Assembly: GCA_016293615.1 (NCBI GenBank)
Contig: JAEDDX010000047.1
Location: forward strand, 1-23,378
Source of the DNA: Acetatifactor sp.
GTDB taxonomy: Bacteria > Bacillota > Clostridia > Lachnospirales > Lachnospiraceae
Length of the DNA: 23,378 nucleotides
Direction of reading: 5' to 3'
Positions 13,508 to 20,539 of the stretch are shown here, piece after piece. Under the pieces are notes generated by a model. That model saw nothing but the letters and a program-made list of their open reading frames with translations. It searched no databases and was not told the DNA's origin. Positions within the stretch are counted from its first letter, which is position 1. Every line of letters starts with the position of its first letter. Both the position numbers and the translations under genes were made by a program.

Positions 13508-14848
13508 ATGACAAACAGATTCAAAGGGTATCTTTATCGGAAGCTGTCGGAGGGAAAGCTGAGCCGACTGTGTCCCTCGCAGGTGGTGTCGGGCTTGCGT
13601 CTGCTGTATCCCGGAAAGGATGAGAAGGAGCTTTGCGCCGACTATCTGTACCGGAAGCTGTCGCTGGTCGTGAAGGTATTGGCGGTCGGCATGGCATTCG
13701 GCATAGCAGCGCGAATCATGGCGCAGAGAGGCAGCGTCCTGGATGGGGACGGCAGCCTGACGAGGGGGAGTTTTCAGGATGGGACGGAGCAGATCAGTCT
13801 GACTGCCACCTATCAACATCAGAAGGTACAGCTCGATGTGGAGCTGCATCCCAGAGAACTGACCGATGAGGAGGCGGATCTGCAGTATGAGGAGCTTTGT
13901 TTACGGTTGGATGACTTGATTCTGGCAGAGAATCCGGACAGGCATCACATCACCTCTGACCTTTCGCTGGAAAGAAGCTTCGAGGGATACCCGTTTGCCG
14001 TCGAATGGAGGAGTGACCGCCCGGATATTCTGGATCCGCTCGGTGCGGTGAACCGTGTGAAGGAAGCCGTCCCGGTGAATTTGAGTATGCTGCTTACTTA
14101 TGGAACCTGGCAGAAGACGGAGTCGTTCGCGGTTACTGTCGTACCGCCGCTTCTATCGGAGGAAGAAGCATTTCGTGAAAACCTGGAAGAGTACATTCAA
14201 ATGCTGGAGGAACAGGACAGGGATGCGCAGAGTATGCAGCTTCCGTCACAATGGGACGACCGGGCGATTGTCTGGAAAATACAGGGAGAGGATTACAGCC
14301 TGTTTGTGTGGACACTCACGCCGATTGTCGCAATCCTGATTTATTTCTGCACAGACCGCGACCTGCAGCAAAGGCTGGAGCAGAGGAAAAGCGATCTGAG
14401 AGCGGAATACCCCGGGATGGTCCACAAGCTGGTTCTGCTGCTCGGCGCGGGCCTTTCTGTCAGAAAGGCGTTTGAGAGAATGGGGCAGGAATATGAGAAG
14501 CAAAAGGAAATGACCGGACTTTGTTCGCCGGGCGCTGAAGAGATCATGATGACATGCAGACAACTGCAGTCGGGGGTGACGGAAAGCGCCGCTTATATTC
14601 AGCTGGGAAAGAGAGCCGGTATTCGGGAGTATATCGGACTGAGCACCCTTCTGGTGCAGAATCAGAAGAGAGGGAATGACGAAATGCTTTCCCGGATGAT
14701 GGAGGAGGCAGCCAGAGCCTCCGGAGAGAAACTGCTGTTTGTGAAGAAGCTTGGGGAGGAAGCCGGGACCAAGATCCTGATCCCGATGGTGATGCTCCTG
14801 GCCGTGATCATGATCATCATAATGATACCCGCATTCGGGGTCATGTAA
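13508..14848 (+). CDS. tadC: TadC platform protein with an extracytoplasmic Ig-like insertion
   Basis: A 446-residue protein, about 150 residues longer than usual for TadC. Membrane segment 1 is at about 52-74, segment 2 at 264-281 and segment 3 at 421-443. The T2SSF-type domain lies between segments 2 and 3 (RAEYPGMVHKLVLLLGAGLS, then QLQSGVTES and RGNDEMLSRMMEEAARASGEK split over 386-407). Between segments 1 and 2 sits a soluble insertion of about 190 residues. Its core (147-212: ITSDLSL, G-x-x-x-x-V-E-W-R-S-D-R-P-D-I, FAVTVVP) matches the pattern of the atrophied bacterial Ig-like domain, preceded by LILAENPD as is common in that family. The topology places it outside the cell. The T2SSF assignment is firm; the Ig-like reading is by pattern. 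Confidence 0.88.
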   Translation: MTNRFKGYLYRKLSEGKLSRLCPSQVVSGLRLLYPGKDEKELCADYLYRKLSLVVKVLAVGMAFGIAARIMAQRGSVLDGDGSLTRGSFQDGTEQISLTATYQHQKVQLDVELHPRELTDEEADLQYEELCLRLDDLILAENPDRHHITSDLSLERSFEGYPFAVEWRSDRPDILDPLGAVNRVKEAVPVNLSMLLTYGTWQKTESFAVTVVPPLLSEEEAFRENLEEYIQMLEEQDRDAQSMQLPSQWDDRAIVWKIQGEDYSLFVWTLTPIVAILIYFCTDRDLQQRLEQRKSDLRAEYPGMVHKLVLLLGAGLSVRKAFERMGQEYEKQKEMTGLCSPGAEEIMMTCRQLQSGVTESAAYIQLGKRAGIREYIGLSTLLVQNQKRGNDEMLSRMMEEAARASGEKLLFVKKLGEEAGTKILIPMVMLLAVIMIIIMIPAFGVM

Positions 14849-14866
14849 AATCGAAAGGAGAAATCT

Positions 14867-15043
14867 ATGAAAGAATGTAAGAATCTGAATGAGTTTTTGA
14901 GAGAAGAGGAGGGGATGGGAACGGTGGAGGTCATCCTGATCATCGTCGTCCTGGTCGGGCTGGTGATCATCTTTAAGACCCAGATCACGGCAGTTGTCAA
15001 TGGACTGTTTAACAAGATCACCAATCAGACCGGTAAGATCTGA
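14867..15043 (+). CDS. Flp-type major pilin (Flp1-like)
   Basis: A 58-residue ORF with a strong ribosome site (AAAGGAG) directly upstream of the ATG. It has a charged leader ending in EEEG16, then M17-G-T-V-E21, the class IV prepilin processing site with Glu at +5 of the mature chain. A hydrophobic helix follows (VILIIVVLVGLVIIF), then a short polar tail ending in NQTGKI. Cleavage after G16 by the A24 peptidase would leave a mature pilin of 42 residues. The gene lies between tadC and the DUF5702 gene, exactly where the pilin subunit is expected. It is the likely structural subunit of the pilus fibre. Confidence 0.93.
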   Translation: MKECKNLNEFLREEEGMGTVEVILIIVVLVGLVIIFKTQITAVVNGLFNKITNQTGKI

Positions 15044-15044
15044 T

Positions 15045-16487
15045 ATGACAGAGAAGAAAAACGCTTATCTGACGGTCTATGTCTGCCTGATGCTGACGGT
15101 ACTGCTTTCCGTTTACCTGCTATTGATTGAAGAAGTGCGATACAACGGGGCCTGTCTTGAGGCACTCTGTGCGGCGGAGGCCGGGATGCAGAGCATTCAG
15201 GCGGAGTACCATCGGGAGCTTGCGGACCGCTACGGTATCTATGCAATCGACTCTTCCTATGGAGCGGAAACCTGCGGCAGAAACCGGACGGAGGCACATC
15301 TGATGCGGTATGTGGAGAAGAATCTGAATGCGGAGGATGTGTTTCTCTCCGGGTGGTTTTATCGTGATTTCTTCGGCCTGCATCCCTACGACGCCGAATT
15401 GTCAGGGGTATGTATCCTGACGGACCGCGAGGGAGCGGAGTTTCGAAGACAGGCCATCGAAACTGTGAAGTCGGATGTGGGCTGGGATGTGTTTCGTATC
15501 CTGCAGCAGAGACTTCAGGTCATCAAGGTCAATGGTCTGGACACTACGGATATTACGGCACAACGGGAGCAGCTGGAGGAAACGCTTAAAGAATACGGTG
15601 TCGTGGAGGGAGCTGTCAGCGAAACAAAACAGACAGATTCGTTTGCAGAGAAGGTGGCAGACGGTCTGTGGCAGAAGCCTGGAAAGGGCGTCCTTGCGCT
15701 GGTGACGGACGAACAGGCGGACCTGTCCGCAAAGCATCTGGAGCTGACCGGCTTATATTCCGACAGGAAAGAGCAGGGTATCCTAAGCACGGGTAATCTG
15801 GCGGCTCAGAATTCGGAGGGTATTTTTGAGCGCTTTCTGTTTCGGGAATACATAGTGCGAAGCTTCGGTAATTATTTACACGGAAAGGAAGACGGGGCAC
15901 TTTCCTATCAGACGGAATTTGTCATCGCCGGGAAGGACAGCGATATTGCGAACCTGAAAAGTGTCGTGAACAGAATCTTTCTGATCAGAGGAGCTGCAAA
16001 TACATTGTATCTGCTCACCAACGAGGAAAAGAAGGCTCAGGCGGAAGCAGCGGCAAGCCTCGTGGCTTTGCTGTGTAAACAACCGAAAGCTAAGGGTGCG
16101 ATACAGGCGCTGATCGTGAATATCTGGTCGTCTGCAGAGAGTATTTATGATGTGAAGACTCTGCTGCAGGGGGGAGAGGTGCCGCTTCTGAAGGACGATG
16201 ACAGCTGGCATTACAGCCTGGAGCAGGTGTTTGGAGGCGGAGGGGAGCAGGAAGAGGATGCAAACGGTCTCTCATACGAGGATTATCTTCGCATTCTGTT
16301 GATGTTCGAAGGGAATGAGAAGGTTACTGACCGGACCATGGATATGGTGGAAGCGGAGATACGGCTCACGCCGCGGAACTCATTTTTCCGGCTGGATGCC
16401 TGTTACGGCGCATTCGAAGCACAGGTGAGGATGCGGGATTATAAGGATATAGAATATGAGGTAGTGAGGCAGAAGCAATACAGGTGA
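15045..16487 (+). CDS. DUF5702-type protein of the Tad operon
   Basis: A 480-residue protein starting at the ATG one base beyond the pilin stop. One N-terminal hydrophobic segment (about 9-30) is followed by a long extracytoplasmic part with mixed helices, including a Lys/Ala-rich helix near 325-345. I place it in DUF5702, a family I associate with Tad clusters of Clostridia. Its N-terminus (KKNAYLTVYVCL) resembles the processed ends of the TadE-like proteins in this operon but lacks the Glu. It may act as a TadG-like minor component at the pilus base or tip. No good ribosome site is visible, suggesting coupling to the pilin gene. The exact function is unknown. Confidence 0.75.
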   Translation: MTEKKNAYLTVYVCLMLTVLLSVYLLLIEEVRYNGACLEALCAAEAGMQSIQAEYHRELADRYGIYAIDSSYGAETCGRNRTEAHLMRYVEKNLNAEDVFLSGWFYRDFFGLHPYDAELSGVCILTDREGAEFRRQAIETVKSDVGWDVFRILQQRLQVIKVNGLDTTDITAQREQLEETLKEYGVVEGAVSETKQTDSFAEKVADGLWQKPGKGVLALVTDEQADLSAKHLELTGLYSDRKEQGILSTGNLAAQNSEGIFERFLFREYIVRSFGNYLHGKEDGALSYQTEFVIAGKDSDIANLKSVVNRIFLIRGAANTLYLLTNEEKKAQAEAAASLVALLCKQPKAKGAIQALIVNIWSSAESIYDVKTLLQGGEVPLLKDDDSWHYSLEQVFGGGGEQEEDANGLSYEDYLRILLMFEGNEKVTDRTMDMVEAEIRLTPRNSFFRLDACYGAFEAQVRMRDYKDIEYEVVRQKQYR

Positions 16488-16501
16488 AAAGGTGAATGGA
16501 G

Positions 16502-17446
16502 ATGGTCTCTTTATGGAATGCGACAAAAAGAAAACTGTTAACAATGATAAAAATCCCTTCTCCGATGTGTAGACACACATTCTCGAATTCAGCCCAAAAT
16601 TCGAAAATAAATTCCATGAAAAACATAAAACAAAATCATTCATCCATAAAGAGACTTTCTCCGTTCACCTTTTGGAAACGCGCCCTCGCGGCCGGCATGA
16701 CCGTCGAGGCGGCGGTCGTCCTTCCGATTTGCCTGTTTTGTCTGGTGAATCTGGGTTCCGCCATCGAACTGATACGACTGCACAATCGACTGGAGCTTGC
16801 GCTGTGGAATACAGGGAATCAACTCGCAGTGTACGAGGCGGAAGTGGGTGACAGCGCCCCGGCGTCCCTTCTGACAGCCTTTTATGTCAAAAACAGAATC
16901 GTAGAGTTTGCGGGAAAGGATTATCTCGAGCAGTCGCCGTTAAAGTACGGAAGTGCGGGCGTACAACTGTGGGAAAGTGAGTTTCTGGAGGAAGACAGAC
17001 TACAGCTGACGCTCACCTACAGCGTAGACAGCAGTATTCCGATCGCAGGTTTTCCTTCTTTTCGCATGGCGAACCGATATGAAGCGCATCTGTGGAACGG
17101 CTATGCCATACCGGAGATACTGCAGGAAGAAGGGGTGGTGTATGTGACGGAATATGCAACGGTCTATCATACGAACAGAGACTGCCCCCACCTGAGCGTA
17201 TCGGTCAAGGCCATCGACGCAGATACTCTCTCAAAGGTGAGAAACCGTGACAGGAAAAAGTACCGCAATTGCAGGAAATGTGCCTTTGGACCAATGCCGG
17301 AGACCGTATACATCACGGACGAGGGCGAAACCTATCACTACGAGAGGAATTGCTCCGGACTGAAGCGCTCCGTGCGCTCGATTTTGCCGGACGAAGCGGA
17401 GAAACTCACACAATGTATGGACTGTGCGAAGAGGGACGGAAATTGA
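16502..17446 (+). CDS. TadE-like pseudopilin with two C-terminal Cys/His modules
   Basis: A 314-residue protein. After a long basic leader (about 65 residues), G65-M-T-V-E69 and a hydrophobic helix (AAVVLPICLFCLVNLG) give the TadE-type signature and a possible prepilin cleavage point. A soluble middle part follows. The C-terminus holds two related modules: VYVTEYATVYH...C228...C257-x2-C260 and VYITDEGETYH...C284...C305-x2-C308. Each has the Y-H-x4-C...C-x2-C arrangement that resembles small metal-binding modules found at the ends of some secreted nucleases and ComEC-like proteins. ATG 16502 has AAAGGTG 7 bases upstream; ATG 16496 is too close to it. The first 50 codons are AT-rich and unlike the rest of the operon. 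Confidence 0.8.
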   Translation: MVSLWNATKRKLLTMIKIPSPMCRHTFSNSAQNSKINSMKNIKQNHSSIKRLSPFTFWKRALAAGMTVEAAVVLPICLFCLVNLGSAIELIRLHNRLELALWNTGNQLAVYEAEVGDSAPASLLTAFYVKNRIVEFAGKDYLEQSPLKYGSAGVQLWESEFLEEDRLQLTLTYSVDSSIPIAGFPSFRMANRYEAHLWNGYAIPEILQEEGVVYVTEYATVYHTNRDCPHLSVSVKAIDADTLSKVRNRDRKKYRNCRKCAFGPMPETVYITDEGETYHYERNCSGLKRSVRSILPDEAEKLTQCMDCAKRDGN

Positions 17447-17448
17447 GT

Positions 17449-17886
17449 ATGTGGATGAGGCTTGTGGAAGGGGTGTGCCTATGTGTGATGAGCGCGGAGG
17501 ACATCAGGAAAAGGACGATACCGTTATGGATGCTGGCCGGGTGCTGTGCGGCGCTGGGAATGTATCCGCTGTGGCGTCTGGTCCGGACAGGAGGGCTTGA
17601 AGTGAGGAATGTGACGGGGGCTTTGATTCCCGGGATCGTGTTGCTTGCCGTGTCTGTTCTGACGCATAAGGCAGGCTATGCAGACGGTATCGTCCTTCTG
17701 TTTCTGGGAATGGCGTGTGGGGCGGAGCGGATCGTGCAGGTGTTTTTATGCAGTCTTCTTCTGATGTCGGGAGTGTCAATCCTGCTTTTGCTGGGGAAAA
17801 AGGTGCAGAAGACGACGGCGCTTCCGTTTCTGCCGTTTCTTTTTGCGGGCTGGCTGATATGCGGACTGACGGAGGGATTTGTATGA
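17449..17886 (+). CDS. Second A24 prepilin-peptidase-like protein
   Basis: A 145-residue, very hydrophobic protein with about four or five membrane segments. The first catalytic-type motif is SAEDIRKRTIPLW (D-x-R-x-x-x-I-P), as in the first peptidase. The second is KAGYADGIVLL, where the usual G-x-G-D reads G-Y-A-D, so the Asp is kept but the preceding Gly is replaced. It may be an active second peptidase for the TadE-like proteins, or a degenerate partner. The ATG at 17449 lies 3 bases beyond the TadE stop, and a TTG at 17443 overlapping that stop is possible. It ends in an ATGA overlap with the next gene. Fold assignment is good, activity unproven. Confidence 0.78.
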   Translation: MWMRLVEGVCLCVMSAEDIRKRTIPLWMLAGCCAALGMYPLWRLVRTGGLEVRNVTGALIPGIVLLAVSVLTHKAGYADGIVLLFLGMACGAERIVQVFLCSLLLMSGVSILLLLGKKVQKTTALPFLPFLFAGWLICGLTEGFV

Positions 17887-18320
17887 CAAAGCGGGAAAAT
17901 GCGTATTTTACCGTGGAGGCGGCGCTCGTCTTCCCGATGGTTCTGGCGGCGATGATGATGATCGTCTATTTGTTTCTGTTCCAGTATAACAGATGTCTGT
18001 TGGAACAGGATATCAGTCTGCTTGCACTGTATGCAGTCACGACGGAGGCGTCTGACGAAGAGGCTTCGCTGCAGAACAGAATTGGAGAGATCTACCCGGA
18101 TAAATATGTCCTATGGAAGATGCGGGAGCAGGATATTTCTGTTGTGCTCAAGGGCGGAGCTGCGCAGGCACAAGGCGCGGGAGGGATGAATCTTCCGCTC
18201 CCGGGAGTCGCTCTCTTTGCAGGAGAGAAGACGGAATATGTGAAGTACGAATGTACGCTGACGAGGACAGAACCTGTGGCGGTGATGCGCCTTTCGAAGA
18301 AGATAAGAGGAGGAGATTAG
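17883..18320 (+). CDS. TadE-like pseudopilin, short
   Basis: A 145-residue protein with MTKRENAYFTVEAALVFP at the start, followed by a hydrophobic helix (to about residue 33) and a soluble domain. T-V-E12-A-A is the conserved TadE signature. The Gly usually found before the cleavage point is absent and Ala (A7) stands at the -1 position relative to a Glu at +5. It overlaps the upstream peptidase-like gene by four bases (ATGA), so the two are coupled and may be functionally linked. Such proteins are minor pilins needed for pilus assembly. The family is well supported; processing is inferred. Confidence 0.82.
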   Translation: MTKRENAYFTVEAALVFPMVLAAMMMIVYLFLFQYNRCLLEQDISLLALYAVTTEASDEEASLQNRIGEIYPDKYVLWKMREQDISVVLKGGAAQAQGAGGMNLPLPGVALFAGEKTEYVKYECTLTRTEPVAVMRLSKKIRGGD

Positions 18321-18323
18321 GAG

Positions 18324-19424
18324 ATGCAGACTGAATTTGTGAGGAGCCTGAACTGTAACTATGAGAGGATTCTGCTGGAAAAGAAGCCGCAGGAACAAAG
18401 GTATCAATACTGTATATTGAACAGGGGAGGGATCAGGGGACTGCTCTCCTGCAATCTCAGGTATATTGATGGAGAAGCGTACCTGTATTATGACATCTCC
18501 TCCAGACAAAACATGAAACAGCTCCTTGGCAGCAGGAGTATCACCCGCGAAGCTCTTCTGGATTTTTTTGACTGTCTGTATCAGGTCAGGCTGGAGCTGG
18601 AGCGCTTTCTTCTGGATGGCAATAACATTCTTCTGTTTCCGGAGGAAATATTCCGGGATTTGGAGACAAGAGATTATTACTTCCTATATGTACCCTATTA
18701 CGAAGAACAGCGCGGATGCAAGGAATTGCTCGATTTTCTGGCAGAGCATATCGAGTATTCCGATGAGGGGCTGGTGGAGTGTGTGTACGGAATGTATGAA
18801 CAGCTGGAGCGGTGCGGGGAGGTATATTTCGAAAGCCAGATCTTTGCAGACGCCAAACAGCTGACGCAGAAACAGGAAGAGACTGTCCTGCCCGACACAA
18901 AGCCCGAGACGGATTCCGCGAAAGAGAGTCCTGCTCTGCCGCCGCAGGAGTCGAAGAAAACGCTGTTTTCGTTTTTGGACGGACGACGGAAAAAGGGAAA
19001 GGAGAGTCGGGAGGATTACCGCGAGGCAATGAAGAGCGTGATGGAAGGACGCGCAGTGGCCGAGGAGCCCGACCCTAAGTATGGAGATGATTCGTACGGC
19101 AGAACACTATATATAGAAGAAACAAACAAAAAAACACCATATAAGGAGCTATGTACGGCAGAAGGAAGAGTCCTTGCGCGAATAGAGGATGCCCCTGTTA
19201 CCATTGGGAAAAAGAAGGATGAGGCTGTCGTTGTGTTGGAAGATCCTTCCGTCAGCAGGCTACACGCGCGTATCAACAAGGAGGGAGACGAGTTTTATCT
19301 GGAGGATTTGAACAGTACGAACGGTACCTATAAGAACGGGCTGAGACTGCAGCCGTATGAGAAGAGAGTCCTGGAGAGCGGAGATGAAGTCAGGGTCGGA
19401 AGGGTCCAGCTGCTTTTTCGTTAA
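18324..19424 (+). CDS. DUF6382 and FHA domain protein, end of the Tad operon
   Basis: A 366-residue cytoplasmic protein. Residues about 5-175 match what I recall of DUF6382, a domain found with FHA in Clostridia. A charged, low-complexity linker (about 180-265) follows. The C-terminal FHA domain (about 280-366) has VTIGKKKDE, DPSVSRLHARI, FYLEDLNSTNGTYKNG and LESGDEVRVG. FHA domains bind phosphothreonine peptides. Ser311, His314 and the N-G-T motif (333-335) are in place, but the usual Arg after the first Gly is Lys. It starts 3 bases after the TadE-like gene with a GGAGGAG-like site. It probably links the pilus machine to Ser/Thr kinase signalling; no kinase or phosphatase lies in the window. 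Confidence 0.85.
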   Translation: MQTEFVRSLNCNYERILLEKKPQEQRYQYCILNRGGIRGLLSCNLRYIDGEAYLYYDISSRQNMKQLLGSRSITREALLDFFDCLYQVRLELERFLLDGNNILLFPEEIFRDLETRDYYFLYVPYYEEQRGCKELLDFLAEHIEYSDEGLVECVYGMYEQLERCGEVYFESQIFADAKQLTQKQEETVLPDTKPETDSAKESPALPPQESKKTLFSFLDGRRKKGKESREDYREAMKSVMEGRAVAEEPDPKYGDDSYGRTLYIEETNKKTPYKELCTAEGRVLARIEDAPVTIGKKKDEAVVVLEDPSVSRLHARINKEGDEFYLEDLNSTNGTYKNGLRLQPYEKRVLESGDEVRVGRVQLLFR

Positions 19425-19441
19425 AAAGTCCATTCTATGGA

Positions 19442-19470
19442 ATGACAAAGCATATTTCTTGTGATACACT
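19442..19470 (+). promoter_or_regulatory. Possible promoter of the rhomboid gene
   Basis: ATGACA (19442-19447) and TACACT (19465-19470) are separated by 17 bases, about 36 bases before the start codon. No clear terminator separates it from the Tad operon, so read-through remains possible. Confidence 0.45.
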
Positions 19471-19506
19471 ATTCCCGTATGAGATTGATGCCGTGAGGTG
19501 ATTGGA

Positions 19507-20124
19507 TTGAAGCGGTGGAGAAACCTGACTTTTGTCAGCGCTGCGCTTGTTATCGTGAATATTGCCGTGTTTTTTGTCAGCTCTCTGCCGGGGAAGCAGC
19601 TGCTTTCGCTGGGAGATCTGAATCTTTATTCGGTTATGGCTGACAGGGAATACTACAGGGTGCTGACTGCAATGTTTCTGCATGCGGACATGCAGCATCT
19701 GTTTAATAATATGCTGATCCTGTTCTTCCTCGGCAACATGATCGAGGAAAAGGTGGGGCATGTGTGGTATGGCTTCTTTTTCTTCCTGTCCGGTATCGGC
19801 GGAAATCTGGCATCCCTGTGGCTGAAGTTTCGCACGAATGACCCTGTCGGCTCGATCGGCGCCAGCGGCGTGGTGTTTGGACTGGACGGGGTGCTGCTTG
19901 CCCTGGTACTTTTTTCGGGCAGCCGGATGGAACATGTGACGGCGAAGAGAGTCGTGTTGATGATTTTCCTGTCCCTGTATTCCGGCTATACGGGGCACAA
20001 TATTGACAATGCGGCCCATATGGGAGGTTTGATCACCGGGTTTGTTCTGGGGAGTATATACTGCCTGATCACCGGTGGCACATTTCGTCATAACAGATCT
20101 CAAGACAATGCTATGTGGAGGTAA
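19507..20124 (+). CDS. Rhomboid-family intramembrane serine protease
   Basis: A 205-residue polytopic membrane protein with about six hydrophobic segments. Rhomboids cleave membrane proteins within or near the bilayer using a Ser-His dyad. Visible motifs are FLHADMQHLFNNM (family H-x3-H-L-x-x-N-M, near 58-69), G118-A-S120-G with the catalytic Ser, and AAH171-M-G-G with the catalytic His. The start is TTG 19507, because GAGGTG lies 6 bases upstream; GTG 19498 falls inside that site. The HIT gene follows after only a few bases. The substrate is unknown. Confidence 0.92.
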   Translation: MKRWRNLTFVSAALVIVNIAVFFVSSLPGKQLLSLGDLNLYSVMADREYYRVLTAMFLHADMQHLFNNMLILFFLGNMIEEKVGHVWYGFFFFLSGIGGNLASLWLKFRTNDPVGSIGASGVVFGLDGVLLALVLFSGSRMEHVTAKRVVLMIFLSLYSGYTGHNIDNAAHMGGLITGFVLGSIYCLITGGTFRHNRSQDNAMWR

Positions 20125-20128
20125 TGGT

Positions 20129-20539
20129 ATGAAAAAAGACGATTGTATTTTCTGTAAGATTGCAAACGGAGAGATTCCTTCCGGGACAATTTATGAGGAT
20201 GAACTGTTCCGTGTGATTCTGGATCTGGGCCCTGCGACCAGGGGACATGCGCTGATTCTGCCGAAGGATCATGCTTCCGACCTTTATGAACTGCCCGAGG
20301 AAACGGCTGCGGGTGCAATGAAGGTTGCGAAACAGATTGCCCTGAAGATGAAGGAGAAACTGCACTGTGACGGACTGAATCTGGTACAGAATAACGGAGA
20401 GGCTGCCGGTCAGACCGTGAAGCATTTCCATCTGCATCTGATCCCCAGATATGAGGGAGACGGTCAGGAAATTCTCTGGAATCCGGGTTCCGCGACCAAG
20501 GAGGAGCTTGACGAGGTGAGAAAGGAACTGACGGAATGA
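20129..20539 (+). CDS. HIT-family nucleotide hydrolase (Hint-like)
   Basis: A 136-residue protein of the histidine triad superfamily, which hydrolyses nucleoside phosphoramidates or dinucleotide polyphosphates. Visible are CIFCKI (C6 and C9, zinc-type ligands), NGEIPSGTIYEDE, GHALILPKDH and the triad H99-F-H101-L-H103-L-I with the catalytic His, preceded by QNNGEAAGQTV. The length matches bacterial Hint proteins. The ATG at 20129 has GGAGGT 6 bases upstream. Its stop overlaps the start of the fumarase alpha gene (ATGA), so the two are translated together. Substrate in this organism is not predictable. Confidence 0.95.
   Translation: MKKDDCIFCKIANGEIPSGTIYEDELFRVILDLGPATRGHALILPKDHASDLYELPEETAAGAMKVAKQIALKMKEKLHCDGLNLVQNNGEAAGQTVKHFHLHLIPRYEGDGQEILWNPGSATKEELDEVRKELTE

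Noticed and set aside
13040..13849. Minus-strand open frame of 269 codons
   Set aside because: Covers the tadB-tadC junction in antisense, which would be incompatible with a compact plus-strand operon.
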